Assembly (NCBI GenBank): GCA_903868145.1 | Contig: CAIPTY010000015.1 | Coordinates: 79,029 to 143,028, forward strand | From: an uncultured Desulfuromonadales bacterium | GTDB lineage: Bacteria; Desulfobacterota; Desulfuromonadia; Geobacterales; Pseudopelobacteraceae | Length of the DNA stretch: 64,000 nt | Direction: 5' to 3' | In this document: positions 56,734-63,869 of the stretch, one piece after another | Layout: each line of letters starts with the position of its first letter | Position numbering within the stretch: the first letter of the stretch is position 1 | Notes under the pieces: generated by a model | Databases searched by the model: none | Told to the model about the DNA's origin: nothing | What the model saw: only the letters and a program-made list of their open reading frames with translations | Position numbers and translations under genes: made by a program

Positions 56734-57792
56734 ATGGCTGAACAGAAGGTTTTGAATGTGGGGATTGATTTTGGCACATCAAAGAGTGTGATTGCCTGTG
56801 ATAACGGCTTGCGGATATGTGTTCCGAGCTATGTCGGTTTTCCGAAAGACACCATATCGAAAAAAATGCTGGGAAAAGATGTGCTTTTTGGAGAGGAAGC
56901 TCTCAAGCACCGCCTGGCTCTGGACCTCTACAGACCCCTGGATGTGGGAGTTCTGAAGTATTCCAGCGAACCTGAGAAATTTCCGGCCGAATACCGGCAG
57001 ACCACGGATATCGCCCGGCGCCTGCTGGAGCATCTGATCAATCTGGTAACCGAAGGGAAGCCGGAAGAATATTCGATCCGTGGCGTCATCGGAACGCCTG
57101 CCCTGGCGACCCAGAAAAATAATCAGGCATTGATCGAAATAGCGGAAGGCCTGCTGGATTCGGTTCTGATCGCCTCCGAACCCTTTGCGGTTGCCTTCGG
57201 CCTGAACATGCTGAATAACACGCTGATTATTGATATCGGCGCCGGCACGACCGACCTCTGTCGCATGCACGGTTCCTTCCCGACGGAAGAGGATCAGATT
57301 ACCGCCAGCAAGGCTGGCGACTATGTGGACCAGGTGCTGTTTAGCCTGGTGGCAAACAAGTATCCGGAAGCAAATTTCACCGTCAACATGATCAAGAATT
57401 TCAAGGAAGACAATGCGGTTATTTCCGGCAATGACGAAAAATTGCTGATAACCCTTCCGATCAAGGGCAAGCCGACCGAGCTTGATGTGACGGACGAGCT
57501 GAAGCAGGCCTGTCGTTCGATAGTTGTGGAGATTGTGGCCGGTATCGATCACCTTGTCTCCACCTACGATCCGGAGTTCCAGGACGAGTTGAAGGAAAAC
57601 ATCATCCTTGCCGGTGGCGGCAGTCAGATCATCGGCTTGCGCGAAGAGATCGAGCGGCATATGAATGAGAGCCTTGGTTATGGAAAGGTACGGAAAGTGA
57701 CCGATTCTGTCTATGCCGGGGCTAATGGCGCGCTGATGCTGTGCAAGGAGATGCCAGAAGAGTACTGGTCCGAATTGAATCAGCCTGCGTAA
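56734..57792 (+). CDS. mamK: MamK-like bacterial actin
   Basis: A 352-residue actin homologue; MamK forms filaments that line up magnetosomes. Phosphate 1 is IDFGTSKSVIACDNG, phosphate 2 IDIGAGTTDLCRMHG, adenosine motif LAGGGSQIIGL. Beyond the shared actin motifs, several stretches look specifically like MamK as I remember it: SYVGFPKD, DQITASKAGDYVDQVL, DVTDELKQACRSIV, and the end EMPEEYWSELNQ. ATG at 56734 has AAAGGGAGG upstream; a GTG at 56707 would add nine residues. Closely followed by mamL. Confidence 0.9.
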   Translation: MAEQKVLNVGIDFGTSKSVIACDNGLRICVPSYVGFPKDTISKKMLGKDVLFGEEALKHRLALDLYRPLDVGVLKYSSEPEKFPAEYRQTTDIARRLLEHLINLVTEGKPEEYSIRGVIGTPALATQKNNQALIEIAEGLLDSVLIASEPFAVAFGLNMLNNTLIIDIGAGTTDLCRMHGSFPTEEDQITASKAGDYVDQVLFSLVANKYPEANFTVNMIKNFKEDNAVISGNDEKLLITLPIKGKPTELDVTDELKQACRSIVVEIVAGIDHLVSTYDPEFQDELKENIILAGGGSQIIGLREEIERHMNESLGYGKVRKVTDSVYAGANGALMLCKEMPEEYWSELNQPA

Positions 57793-57825
57793 GTGTCTTT
57801 TCAAAAATTAGAACTGGTACCGTAT

Positions 57826-58041
57826 ATGAAATATCTGGTTTCGCTCATTTGCCTGTTCCTGTTTCTGGCGGTTATCTTTCTTGACCAGAACAGCACCCCT
57901 GTGCCGATGAAGATCATCATCGGGAACCCGCACGGGATCAGGCTCAGCCTGATTATCATAGTCAGCATGCTGATTGGAATGCTTCTGGCAATTGGCGGCA
58001 TGCTGCTGATTAAAAAAGTGCAGACAAAGAACAAGAGCTAG
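57826..58041 (+). CDS. mamL: MamL-like membrane protein (LapA fold)
   Basis: About 71 residues with two membrane helices and a basic tail (KKVQTKNKS), like MamL, which shapes the magnetosome membrane in magnetospirilla. The pattern FLDQNSTPVPMKIIIGNPHG between helices is that of LapA/DUF1049 proteins. The start is uncertain: ATG at 57826, or GTG at 57793 directly after the mamK stop; neither has a strong ribosome site. A plain LapA protein is the alternative, but the position next to mamK favours MamL. Confidence 0.7.
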   Translation: MKYLVSLICLFLFLAVIFLDQNSTPVPMKIIIGNPHGIRLSLIIIVSMLIGMLLAIGGMLLIKKVQTKNKS

Positions 58042-58081
58042 CACGAAAAACTGCGTAAAATAACGAATGAAGGGTGGTAGT

Positions 58082-58444
58082 ATGGCTGCAGATTTGAGGT
58101 ATAACCTTCAACATGTTGGAGACACTTTTGCCAGTGTGCTTGAAAAAACGGTTGATCTGGCAAAAAACAGCGCGCGCGGCATTTTTGTGACCTATGACAT
58201 CAATAGACTCGAGCGCACCAAGCGTAATCTGCTCCGCGAAATAGGCGGGCGGGTGGCGCACCTGGCGAGCGAAGGCCTTACCGATGTGAGGCGGGATGAC
58301 AAGCTTGCTTCGCTTATGGCCGAACTCGCTGCTATCGACAAGGAAATTCAGTCCCATCAGGTCAAACGTGACGAGATGCTGAAGTCGTGTTCATCCAGAA
58401 CGCCTGCCACCGAATGTTCCTCTGAAAATCAGACAAAGGAGTAA
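58082..58444 (+). CDS. Coiled-coil protein B, paralogue of protein A
   Basis: A 120-residue helical protein. RLERTKRNLLREIGGRVAHL, then DDKLASLMAELAAIDKEIQSH mirrors RLERRIKEYGTRILALQYEI and the following helix of the gene at 53222; it lacks the acidic tail of that protein. An ATG at 58082 (MAADLRYNL) has AGGGTGG upstream and is preferred to 58067. Position between mamL and mamP. Function unknown. Confidence 0.7.
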   Translation: MAADLRYNLQHVGDTFASVLEKTVDLAKNSARGIFVTYDINRLERTKRNLLREIGGRVAHLASEGLTDVRRDDKLASLMAELAAIDKEIQSHQVKRDEMLKSCSSRTPATECSSENQTKE

Positions 58445-58447
58445 ACC

Positions 58448-58618
58448 ATGTCAAAAGTCCTGTTGGGCGTTTTTGTAGGCGTTTTTGTGGGTGCCTTCAC
58501 CTATGAGCTAATCAACAAGCTGAATCCGGATCTGGTCAGAAAATTTGAAGCCAAGGCCTCTGAAAAAATCAACGATCTGCTCGATACCGAGAGTGAGAAC
58601 GTGGTGCGACCGGCCTGA
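58448..58618 (+). CDS. Small single-span membrane protein
   Basis: A 56-residue protein: MSKVLLGVFVGVFVGAFTYEL forms one Gly/Val-rich helix, followed by a charged tail with KFEAKASEKINDLLD. The shape recalls YtxH-type or small magnetosome proteins, though no family is assigned. CAAAGGAG lies upstream. Its stop overlaps the mamP start by one base (TGATG), so translation is coupled. Confidence 0.65.
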   Translation: MSKVLLGVFVGVFVGAFTYELINKLNPDLVRKFEAKASEKINDLLDTESENVVRPA

Positions 58619-59664
58619 TGAAGTACATAAAGCATTTGGCAAATCCCATATTCATGTTTCTGTTGGTCTGTACGTTTGCCTATACCTATTTTTTCTATCT
58701 TGGCGACAATGGCCCGCGCAAGAAACGGGATGCTGAGAATGGGAAACCGGTCAGGGTTGTACCGAATCCGGTAGTTTCTGTTGGAACACAGCCAACCGTG
58801 GTAGACGCCAACCCCTTTAACTTGCGCGGCAAGCCCGGACAGCCCGCTCTGGATGCTGACAATCCATTCAGTATACGCACTGCGCAACCGGCGGTTCCGG
58901 CACCGGACGAAGAAAATCCCTTCAACCTCGGAAGAGGCAGGGGGCAGATGGCCACTCCGGGGGGAGAACAGTTCTTCAACCAGCAGAATCGCCAGCACCC
59001 TCTGGTCATGCCCGAAGAGAATCCCTTTGCCCCCACGCGACGCAAGAAGGTCAATATGCCTCCGAGCCAGGCCCAGAATCCCTTCGGTGTGGCACCGGCA
59101 GCGGCTGTGCCACAGGAACCGACCGGTAAGTTCGTGCTGGAAGGACACTGGATCGGGCTGGAGGTGATTCCCCTTACTCCGGCCATCGCCAAGGCCAATA
59201 ATATCCCGACCAACATCCGGGGTGTGCTTATTGACGAGGTCACGCTGGTGTCCGCCAATGCTGGTATCCAGGCGGTTGACGTCATAACCGCCATCAACGA
59301 CGCGCCGGTAGTTGACCTGCGCTCGTTCAGGCTGGCCACAAAGCCGGTAGCGCTTTCCACACAGGCGACGGTCACCGTTTATCGCAACGGAACCTACCGG
59401 AATATCCCCGTCGTTGCGGCCGAGGAACTTGGGATCGCACAGTTGGAAGGCGCCCCTATGATACTGGCGACCGCCCGCAGTCCGCATGCTTATTACGGCC
59501 CGTGTGTAAACTGTCATGCCATTTCAAAAACGCCTACCAATACCAACCAGATGGCGAAAGATATGGGCGATGCGCTCACAAAGATTGCGCCAAACATTCG
59601 TCGGGGAACTCTCGCCCCTCACCGGGACAGAGGCGCCTGTAGCACATGTCACGTAATTCTCTGA
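58618..59664 (+). CDS. mamP: MamP-like PDZ and magnetochrome protein
   Basis: A 348-residue protein anchored by one N-terminal helix (about residues 8-28). A 130-residue linker holds five NPF motifs (ANPFNL, DNPFSI, ENPFNL, ENPFAP, QNPFGV). A PDZ domain spans about residues 172-262 (GVLIDEVTLVSANAGIQAVD). The end has two c-type haem sites of the magnetochrome pattern: SPHAYYGPCVNCHAI (Cys296, Cys299, His300) and APHRDRGACSTCHVI (Cys341, Cys344, His345). In magnetospirilla MamP oxidises iron to balance the Fe(II)/Fe(III) ratio for magnetite. The long NPF linker is unusual. Confidence 0.9.
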   Translation: MKYIKHLANPIFMFLLVCTFAYTYFFYLGDNGPRKKRDAENGKPVRVVPNPVVSVGTQPTVVDANPFNLRGKPGQPALDADNPFSIRTAQPAVPAPDEENPFNLGRGRGQMATPGGEQFFNQQNRQHPLVMPEENPFAPTRRKKVNMPPSQAQNPFGVAPAAAVPQEPTGKFVLEGHWIGLEVIPLTPAIAKANNIPTNIRGVLIDEVTLVSANAGIQAVDVITAINDAPVVDLRSFRLATKPVALSTQATVTVYRNGTYRNIPVVAAEELGIAQLEGAPMILATARSPHAYYGPCVNCHAISKTPTNTNQMAKDMGDALTKIAPNIRRGTLAPHRDRGACSTCHVIL

Positions 59665-60563
59665 CCCCGTGCGGTAGCACAGAAACGTCGGAATGTATCG
59701 CCTGCTCGAAAAAAGTAGGCTGGTTTGCCGTCTATGCCAACCTTGCTCTGGCACTGTTCAAGGCCTTTATCGGCTATATCAGCGGCAGTAAGGCAATACT
59801 GGCCGACTCGCTGTTCTCGTTCAAGGACTTTGTGACGTCCCTGGTTGTCGTTGCCGGCATCAAGGTATCCGGGAAGCCGGCTGACGAGAATCATCCCTAC
59901 GGGCATGGCAAGATAGAGTTCGTTGCGATGCTGATCATGAGCATCCTGCTGATCATCGCAACCACATTTTTGTTCATACATTCCGTCAAAGGGATCTGGC
60001 AGAGTTTTCACGGTGAGACCTACGTCCCGAAGTTTATTGCCTTCTGGGCGGCAATAATTTCTGTTATTGCCAACTACAAGATTTCGACCTATCTGCAATG
60101 CGTCGGCGAGAAGCTCAAAAGTCCGGCGGTCCTGGCTAATGCCAAGCACAGCCATTCTGACGCAATCTCATCGGCGCTGGTTGCGGGTGGTGTACTCGGC
60201 ACGCGTCTCGGTTTCTTTTTTCTCGACCCTCTGGTGGCCGCGGTTGAAACCGTTGACCTCATGCGCCTCAGTATTTCCATGTTCAAGGAATCGCTGCACG
60301 GTCTGTTTGATGCTTCTGTCGATGCGGAAATTCTGGGTAAGATCGAAGCAACCGCGCGGCTGGTTCCCGGTGTTCGTAGGGTGTCGCGGGTGACAGCCCG
60401 CCAGTTGGGACAGAGCATCTGGATTGATATTACGATAAAGGTAGATCACCACCTCAGCCACCAGGATGGGCATTTGATAGGCCTCCATGTCAAGGAGAGT
60501 CTTCACGGCCTGTTCAATAATGTTTCGGGAGTTCACCTGACCGTAGAACCATTCATGCCATGA
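59646..60563 (+). CDS. mamM: MamM-like cation diffusion facilitator
   Basis: A 305-residue CDF protein that would carry iron into the vesicle, probably as a complex with MamB. N-terminal CIACSKKVGWF resembles MamM's CxxC start; the helix 2 site reads LADSLFSFKD, with Phe where MamM has Tyr46, and helix 5 reads KHSHSD (His and Asp kept). Loop motif HPYGHGKIEF is identical in style to MamM. The C-terminal cytoplasmic domain is present (IWIDITIKVD, with the Trp that binds metal in MamM). The start overlaps mamP by 19 bases. Confidence 0.9.
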   Translation: MSRNSLTPCGSTETSECIACSKKVGWFAVYANLALALFKAFIGYISGSKAILADSLFSFKDFVTSLVVVAGIKVSGKPADENHPYGHGKIEFVAMLIMSILLIIATTFLFIHSVKGIWQSFHGETYVPKFIAFWAAIISVIANYKISTYLQCVGEKLKSPAVLANAKHSHSDAISSALVAGGVLGTRLGFFFLDPLVAAVETVDLMRLSISMFKESLHGLFDASVDAEILGKIEATARLVPGVRRVSRVTARQLGQSIWIDITIKVDHHLSHQDGHLIGLHVKESLHGLFNNVSGVHLTVEPFMP

Positions 60564-61222
60564 ACGAAAGTAACTGGCTTGCAAAACTTTTTTCGGTCAG
60601 CGGAGCATCATTCAGTTCTATCCAAAGTAATGTCCGTGAGTTGTTGCGCAACTATGATCTTGAGCATGGCGGAAAGCCGAGACGCTATGCCTCGTATAAC
60701 GTCAGCAGCAGGCTGATCAGGAAGGCAGCCTTCAAAACGGGAGCTTTTGGCGGCTTGGTAAGCGCGCCGGCAACTCTTCCGGGTATCGGTACACTGGGCA
60801 CTCTGTTCGTGAGTATCAGCGCTGACATGGCCTATCTGATCAGGACCCAGATCGAGCTCTGTTACGCCATATCCGTTGCCTATGACGTGGAGATGGATCT
60901 GGACGAGTTAAAGGCTGTGACCGTTGCACTGCTCGGTTTTTCCGGCAGCGCCGAGGCGGTCAAGGGGGTTGCGGCCCGGAGTCTGCGCAGCGTTATTGAC
61001 GAGCTTACCAGGGTCTACATAAGCAAGGGAGTCCCTGATTCGGCGGCAGAAATTTCTGCCAGACTGTTGCCACGATACGCCGGAAGGGCATACAAAATAC
61101 TCCCGTTTCTGGGAATGCCCCTGTCCGCGTCCATAAATATCACGTCTACCATGATGGTAGGTAATCAGGCCCGTAAATACTTCAGCACCTGGGAAGAATT
61201 CCCGGAGCCTCTGGCGGAGTAA
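60560..61222 (+). CDS. EcsC-like protein in the magnetosome-like cluster
   Basis: A 220-residue protein. The Ala/Gly-rich TLPGIGTLGTLFVSISADMA block, followed by an IELCYAIS helix, and the later MPLSASINITSTMMVGNQAR resemble the EcsC family, of unknown function and usually membrane-linked. It has a four-base ATGA overlap with mamM, so it is surely translated in the same unit. I cannot assign a mam or mad name. Confidence 0.6.
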   Translation: MNESNWLAKLFSVSGASFSSIQSNVRELLRNYDLEHGGKPRRYASYNVSSRLIRKAAFKTGAFGGLVSAPATLPGIGTLGTLFVSISADMAYLIRTQIELCYAISVAYDVEMDLDELKAVTVALLGFSGSAEAVKGVAARSLRSVIDELTRVYISKGVPDSAAEISARLLPRYAGRAYKILPFLGMPLSASINITSTMMVGNQARKYFSTWEEFPEPLAE

Positions 61223-61228
61223 TCAGGT

Positions 61229-61774
61229 TTGAAAATTACCAGGCTGCATGTCATGTTGTTCGCACTTTCGTGGTGTTGTATCGCTTTGCCGGCCCGGTTG
61301 GTTCATAACGAGTTCGTGGATGAAGAACACCGTCTCCACATCGCTTTTGGCAAGCTGGAAGTTGAAAAGAAACGCCGCCAGGAGCTGGTTGCTCAATGTA
61401 TCGAAGCCGTGCAGAGCTATCGGGATCTGGAACAGAGGATTCACCGTAAGATCGTCGAACTGAACGGCCAGACCCATCGACGCGGGACGGTCGCTCTCAA
61501 GACTGAGAACCTCACCAGCATCATTGGCCTGATTGGTGAAATGGAGATACTGCTGGAGCGGTTTCCGACTCTGCGATCAAAGGATCCCTATGCGCTTTTG
61601 ATGGAAACGATCCAGCACGCGGGTCTGCGGGTCACGAACGCCCGCTTGGAGTTTAACAAGAGAATCTACGAATACAACGTAATGTGCAGGATGTTTCCCT
61701 ATCGGGGCTTTGCCATGATTTTCGGGTTTGACGAGGTCTTATACACGGACCATCTGGGGCACAAGGCATTGTAG
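61229..61774 (+). CDS. mamQ: MamQ-like LemA-family protein
   Basis: A 181-residue LemA-type protein: one N-terminal helix and a long four-helix bundle outside. LemA features are VEKKRRQELVAQCIEAVQSY, ERFPTLRSKDPYALLMETI and the end YNVMCRMFPYRGFAMIFGF. MamQ is a LemA protein needed for vesicle formation. The start is a TTG at 61229 (MKITRLHVML) or an ATG at 61253. A stray LemA protein is possible in other settings, but here it lies between mamM and mamB. Confidence 0.8.
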   Translation: MKITRLHVMLFALSWCCIALPARLVHNEFVDEEHRLHIAFGKLEVEKKRRQELVAQCIEAVQSYRDLEQRIHRKIVELNGQTHRRGTVALKTENLTSIIGLIGEMEILLERFPTLRSKDPYALLMETIQHAGLRVTNARLEFNKRIYEYNVMCRMFPYRGFAMIFGFDEVLYTDHLGHKAL

Positions 61775-61825
61775 TGTTTATTGGAGCAATCGCTTGAACC
61801 ACGTATTTGCAACGAAAAAGGACGT

Positions 61826-62533
61826 ATGAAATTTCCCGAATGTGAAAGCTGCGGCACTAAATCGGCGCGATGGAGCTTCGTCGGTAACCTGCTTGCCGCT
61901 ATCTTTAAGGTTGTGCTCGGAACCATTACGGGCAGTAAGGGACTGGTGGCTGACGGGGTGCATTCCGGAGCGGACGCCCTGTCCTCACTGTTGATCCTTG
62001 TGGCGCTCAACATTTCCGGTCGCCCGCCAAGTGAGCGTCACCCGTTCGGCTATGGCAAGGTGGAGTACATCAGCACCCTCTGCGCCAGCCTGTTTCTGTT
62101 TGTGGGCGCCAGCAGCATTTTTGTCGATGCGTTGCACACATTCGGACAGGGTGTGCAGAAAGTCCCCTCAAATGCTGCCTTGCTGGCTACTCTGCTGTCA
62201 CTGGTATTCAGTTATCTCATGTATACTTCCAACAAGTGCGCCGGCACCCAGCTCGGCAGTCCGGCGCTGCTTGCGGATTCAAATGAGAGTAAGGCCGACA
62301 GCATTTCGTCACTCGCCGTTCTCTGTGGGCTTATCGGCACCAAGATGGGTTTTGTCTACGCTGATACGGCAGCAGCGGCCTTTGTATCGCTGTTCATCTT
62401 TCGCATGAGCGTAGAGATGTTTTTTCAGGGGATTCACGGCCTGATAGATACCGCCATGGACAAAGAGGACATTGACCGTATTACCGTCGTGAGCCTGACC
62501 ATCGACGGCGTAGAGGGGGGGTCAGATCGGTAA
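61826..62533 (+). CDS. mamB: MamB-like cation diffusion facilitator, truncated by frameshift
   Basis: The first 235 residues match MamB. It starts MKFPECESCGTKSARWSF (MamB has a similar CxxC beginning), has the ADGVHSGAD metal site in helix 2, HPFGYGKVEY, and SNESKADSIS in helix 5, and six membrane helices. The reading frame runs into a stop after seven G at 62515-62521; the missing C-terminal domain continues in another frame to 62718. A one-base gain or two-base loss would give a ~297-residue protein, the normal MamB length. ATG at 61826 has AAAAAGGAC upstream. Confidence 0.85.
   Translation: MKFPECESCGTKSARWSFVGNLLAAIFKVVLGTITGSKGLVADGVHSGADALSSLLILVALNISGRPPSERHPFGYGKVEYISTLCASLFLFVGASSIFVDALHTFGQGVQKVPSNAALLATLLSLVFSYLMYTSNKCAGTQLGSPALLADSNESKADSISSLAVLCGLIGTKMGFVYADTAAAAFVSLFIFRMSVEMFFQGIHGLIDTAMDKEDIDRITVVSLTIDGVEGGSDR
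62515..62521 (+). repeat. G7 tract at the mamB frameshift
   Basis: Seven consecutive G at the exact place where the CDF reading frame changes. Eight (or five) G would restore the gene. Confidence 0.9.
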
Positions 62534-62718
62534 AGAGTCGCCGCATGGGCCAGAAAAGCTGGGTTGATATCATCATTGATGTATCCATGAAGAAGAGTGT
62601 CCTGGATACCCATATCATCTCCGAACACGTACGCGAACTTATTATGGAAAATGTTGACGGAATTGCCGGTGTATCGGTAAGTACCTTTCCCATCAACAAA
62701 TGGGGGATAGGCATTTGA
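62522..62718 (+). pseudogene. C-terminal domain of the mamB-like gene in the shifted frame
   Basis: Reads MGQKSWVDIIIDVSMKKSV and on to GVSVSTFPINKWGIGI, the cytoplasmic CDF domain, aligning with the mamM C-terminus (GQSIWIDITIKVD). It would be made only by frameshifting, a tract-length change or internal start at 62545. Its stop overlaps the next gene. Sequencing error is an alternative. Confidence 0.8.
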
Positions 62719-63119
62719 TTCGAAATCCGGAAGAGGTAAGTGAACTATGCGGGATGCTGTCGATGGTTTTGTTTGTTTCGGCCAATGCCTATTATCCGGC
62801 GAGACTGATAGCAAACAGGTTCAAGCCATGGTCGCGTGAAACAACCCTTTTTTTCAAGAAGTATCTTGATATCCACATGCTGCTCAACCTGATTGCACTG
62901 TTTACGTTGACTCTGCACGGCCACTATGCACCGGCAGATGAGCGTAACATTATACTTTCAGCCAGTTTCGTACTGACAGTCTGGCTGGTGTTCGCCGGTT
63001 TGCTGATGCGCTACAATGTCTTCCACAGCATGAAAAAGCAGATGCGCCTGATCCACACCCAGCAGACCCTGTTCGTAGTCTGGCTGATTCTGATACTTCT
63101 GGGACATTCAATCGGTTGA
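62715..63119 (+). CDS. Four-helix membrane protein with paired histidines
   Basis: About 135 residues, four hydrophobic helices. Histidines lie as H-x13-H in DIHMLLNLIALFTLTLHGH and as H-x16-H in IHTQQTLFVVWLILILLGH, on two different helices, a pattern that can ligate two b-type haems as in ferric-reductase-like or cytochrome b561 domains. It could pass electrons to or from the periplasm-side magnetochromes. Start may be ATG 62700 or TTG 62715, the latter overlapping the stop of the shifted mamB frame (TTTGA) and following GGGGG. Confidence 0.65.
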   Translation: MIRNPEEVSELCGMLSMVLFVSANAYYPARLIANRFKPWSRETTLFFKKYLDIHMLLNLIALFTLTLHGHYAPADERNIILSASFVLTVWLVFAGLLMRYNVFHSMKKQMRLIHTQQTLFVVWLILILLGHSIG

Positions 63120-63170
63120 GCGAGAGCCACCGGTTTCAACCTACACTAACAACATCTTACGGAGGCAGGC

Positions 63171-63815
63171 ATGGATTTAAAAGTTGATTTAAGCGAGTTC
63201 CAGTATTTTTTCAAGGTTATCTCCAAAAACACCGTGAAACTGATCGACAAATCGGTTGATGCCTACAACAGCATGTTGGAGCTTGATCCCGAAGAGTCGA
63301 AAGAGATTCACCTGGGCATGGGAGAAAATCTGGAAAAAAAGGGGAACTACGAAGGAGCCATCAGGATCTATGACAAGATTCTGCTTACCGACCCGAATAA
63401 TGTCTCCGCACTCTTCAAACTGGGAAAAATCTACACACAACTGGGGCTGCTCAACAAAGCCATCGAAGTGCTGAGAAAGGTAACCGTTCTTGACAGAAAC
63501 TTTGCCGAGGCATTCTATCTGCTCGGCTCGGCGCTTTTTTCCGTCGATGAAAACAGGGAGGCGCTGGACGCCCTCAACCGTGTAATAGAGCTTAATCCGG
63601 GCAATGCTGATGCTTTCTACAAACTCGGCCTTATCAACGATGCACTTCTCAAGCCGGATTCCTCAATTGAGGCATACCTGAAGGCCATCACCTTCCGGCC
63701 GGATTTTGTCAAGGCTTACCAGAGTCTCGGATTTGCCTACGAAGCAAAGGGTATGCGGGATGAGGCGGTTAAATACTTTAAGAAATCGCTGGAACTGGAA
63801 GAGAAGAACAAGTAA
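63171..63815 (+). CDS. mamA: MamA-like TPR protein
   Basis: A 214-residue protein with five or so TPR repeats (for example GNYEGAIRIYDKILLTDPNN, GLLNKAIEVLRKVTVLD, MRDEAVKYFKKSLELEEKN), close to the 217 residues of MamA. MamA coats magnetosomes and is a protein-binding scaffold. The order of repeats and the long pre-TPR helix resemble MamA more than generic TPR proteins. GGAGGCAGGC precedes the ATG. Confidence 0.85.
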   Translation: MDLKVDLSEFQYFFKVISKNTVKLIDKSVDAYNSMLELDPEESKEIHLGMGENLEKKGNYEGAIRIYDKILLTDPNNVSALFKLGKIYTQLGLLNKAIEVLRKVTVLDRNFAEAFYLLGSALFSVDENREALDALNRVIELNPGNADAFYKLGLINDALLKPDSSIEAYLKAITFRPDFVKAYQSLGFAYEAKGMRDEAVKYFKKSLELEEKNK

Positions 63816-63869
63816 TTCAACCGCACCATTTACCATACAAAGGGAAATAAACTTCAAGGAGGAGTTCAC

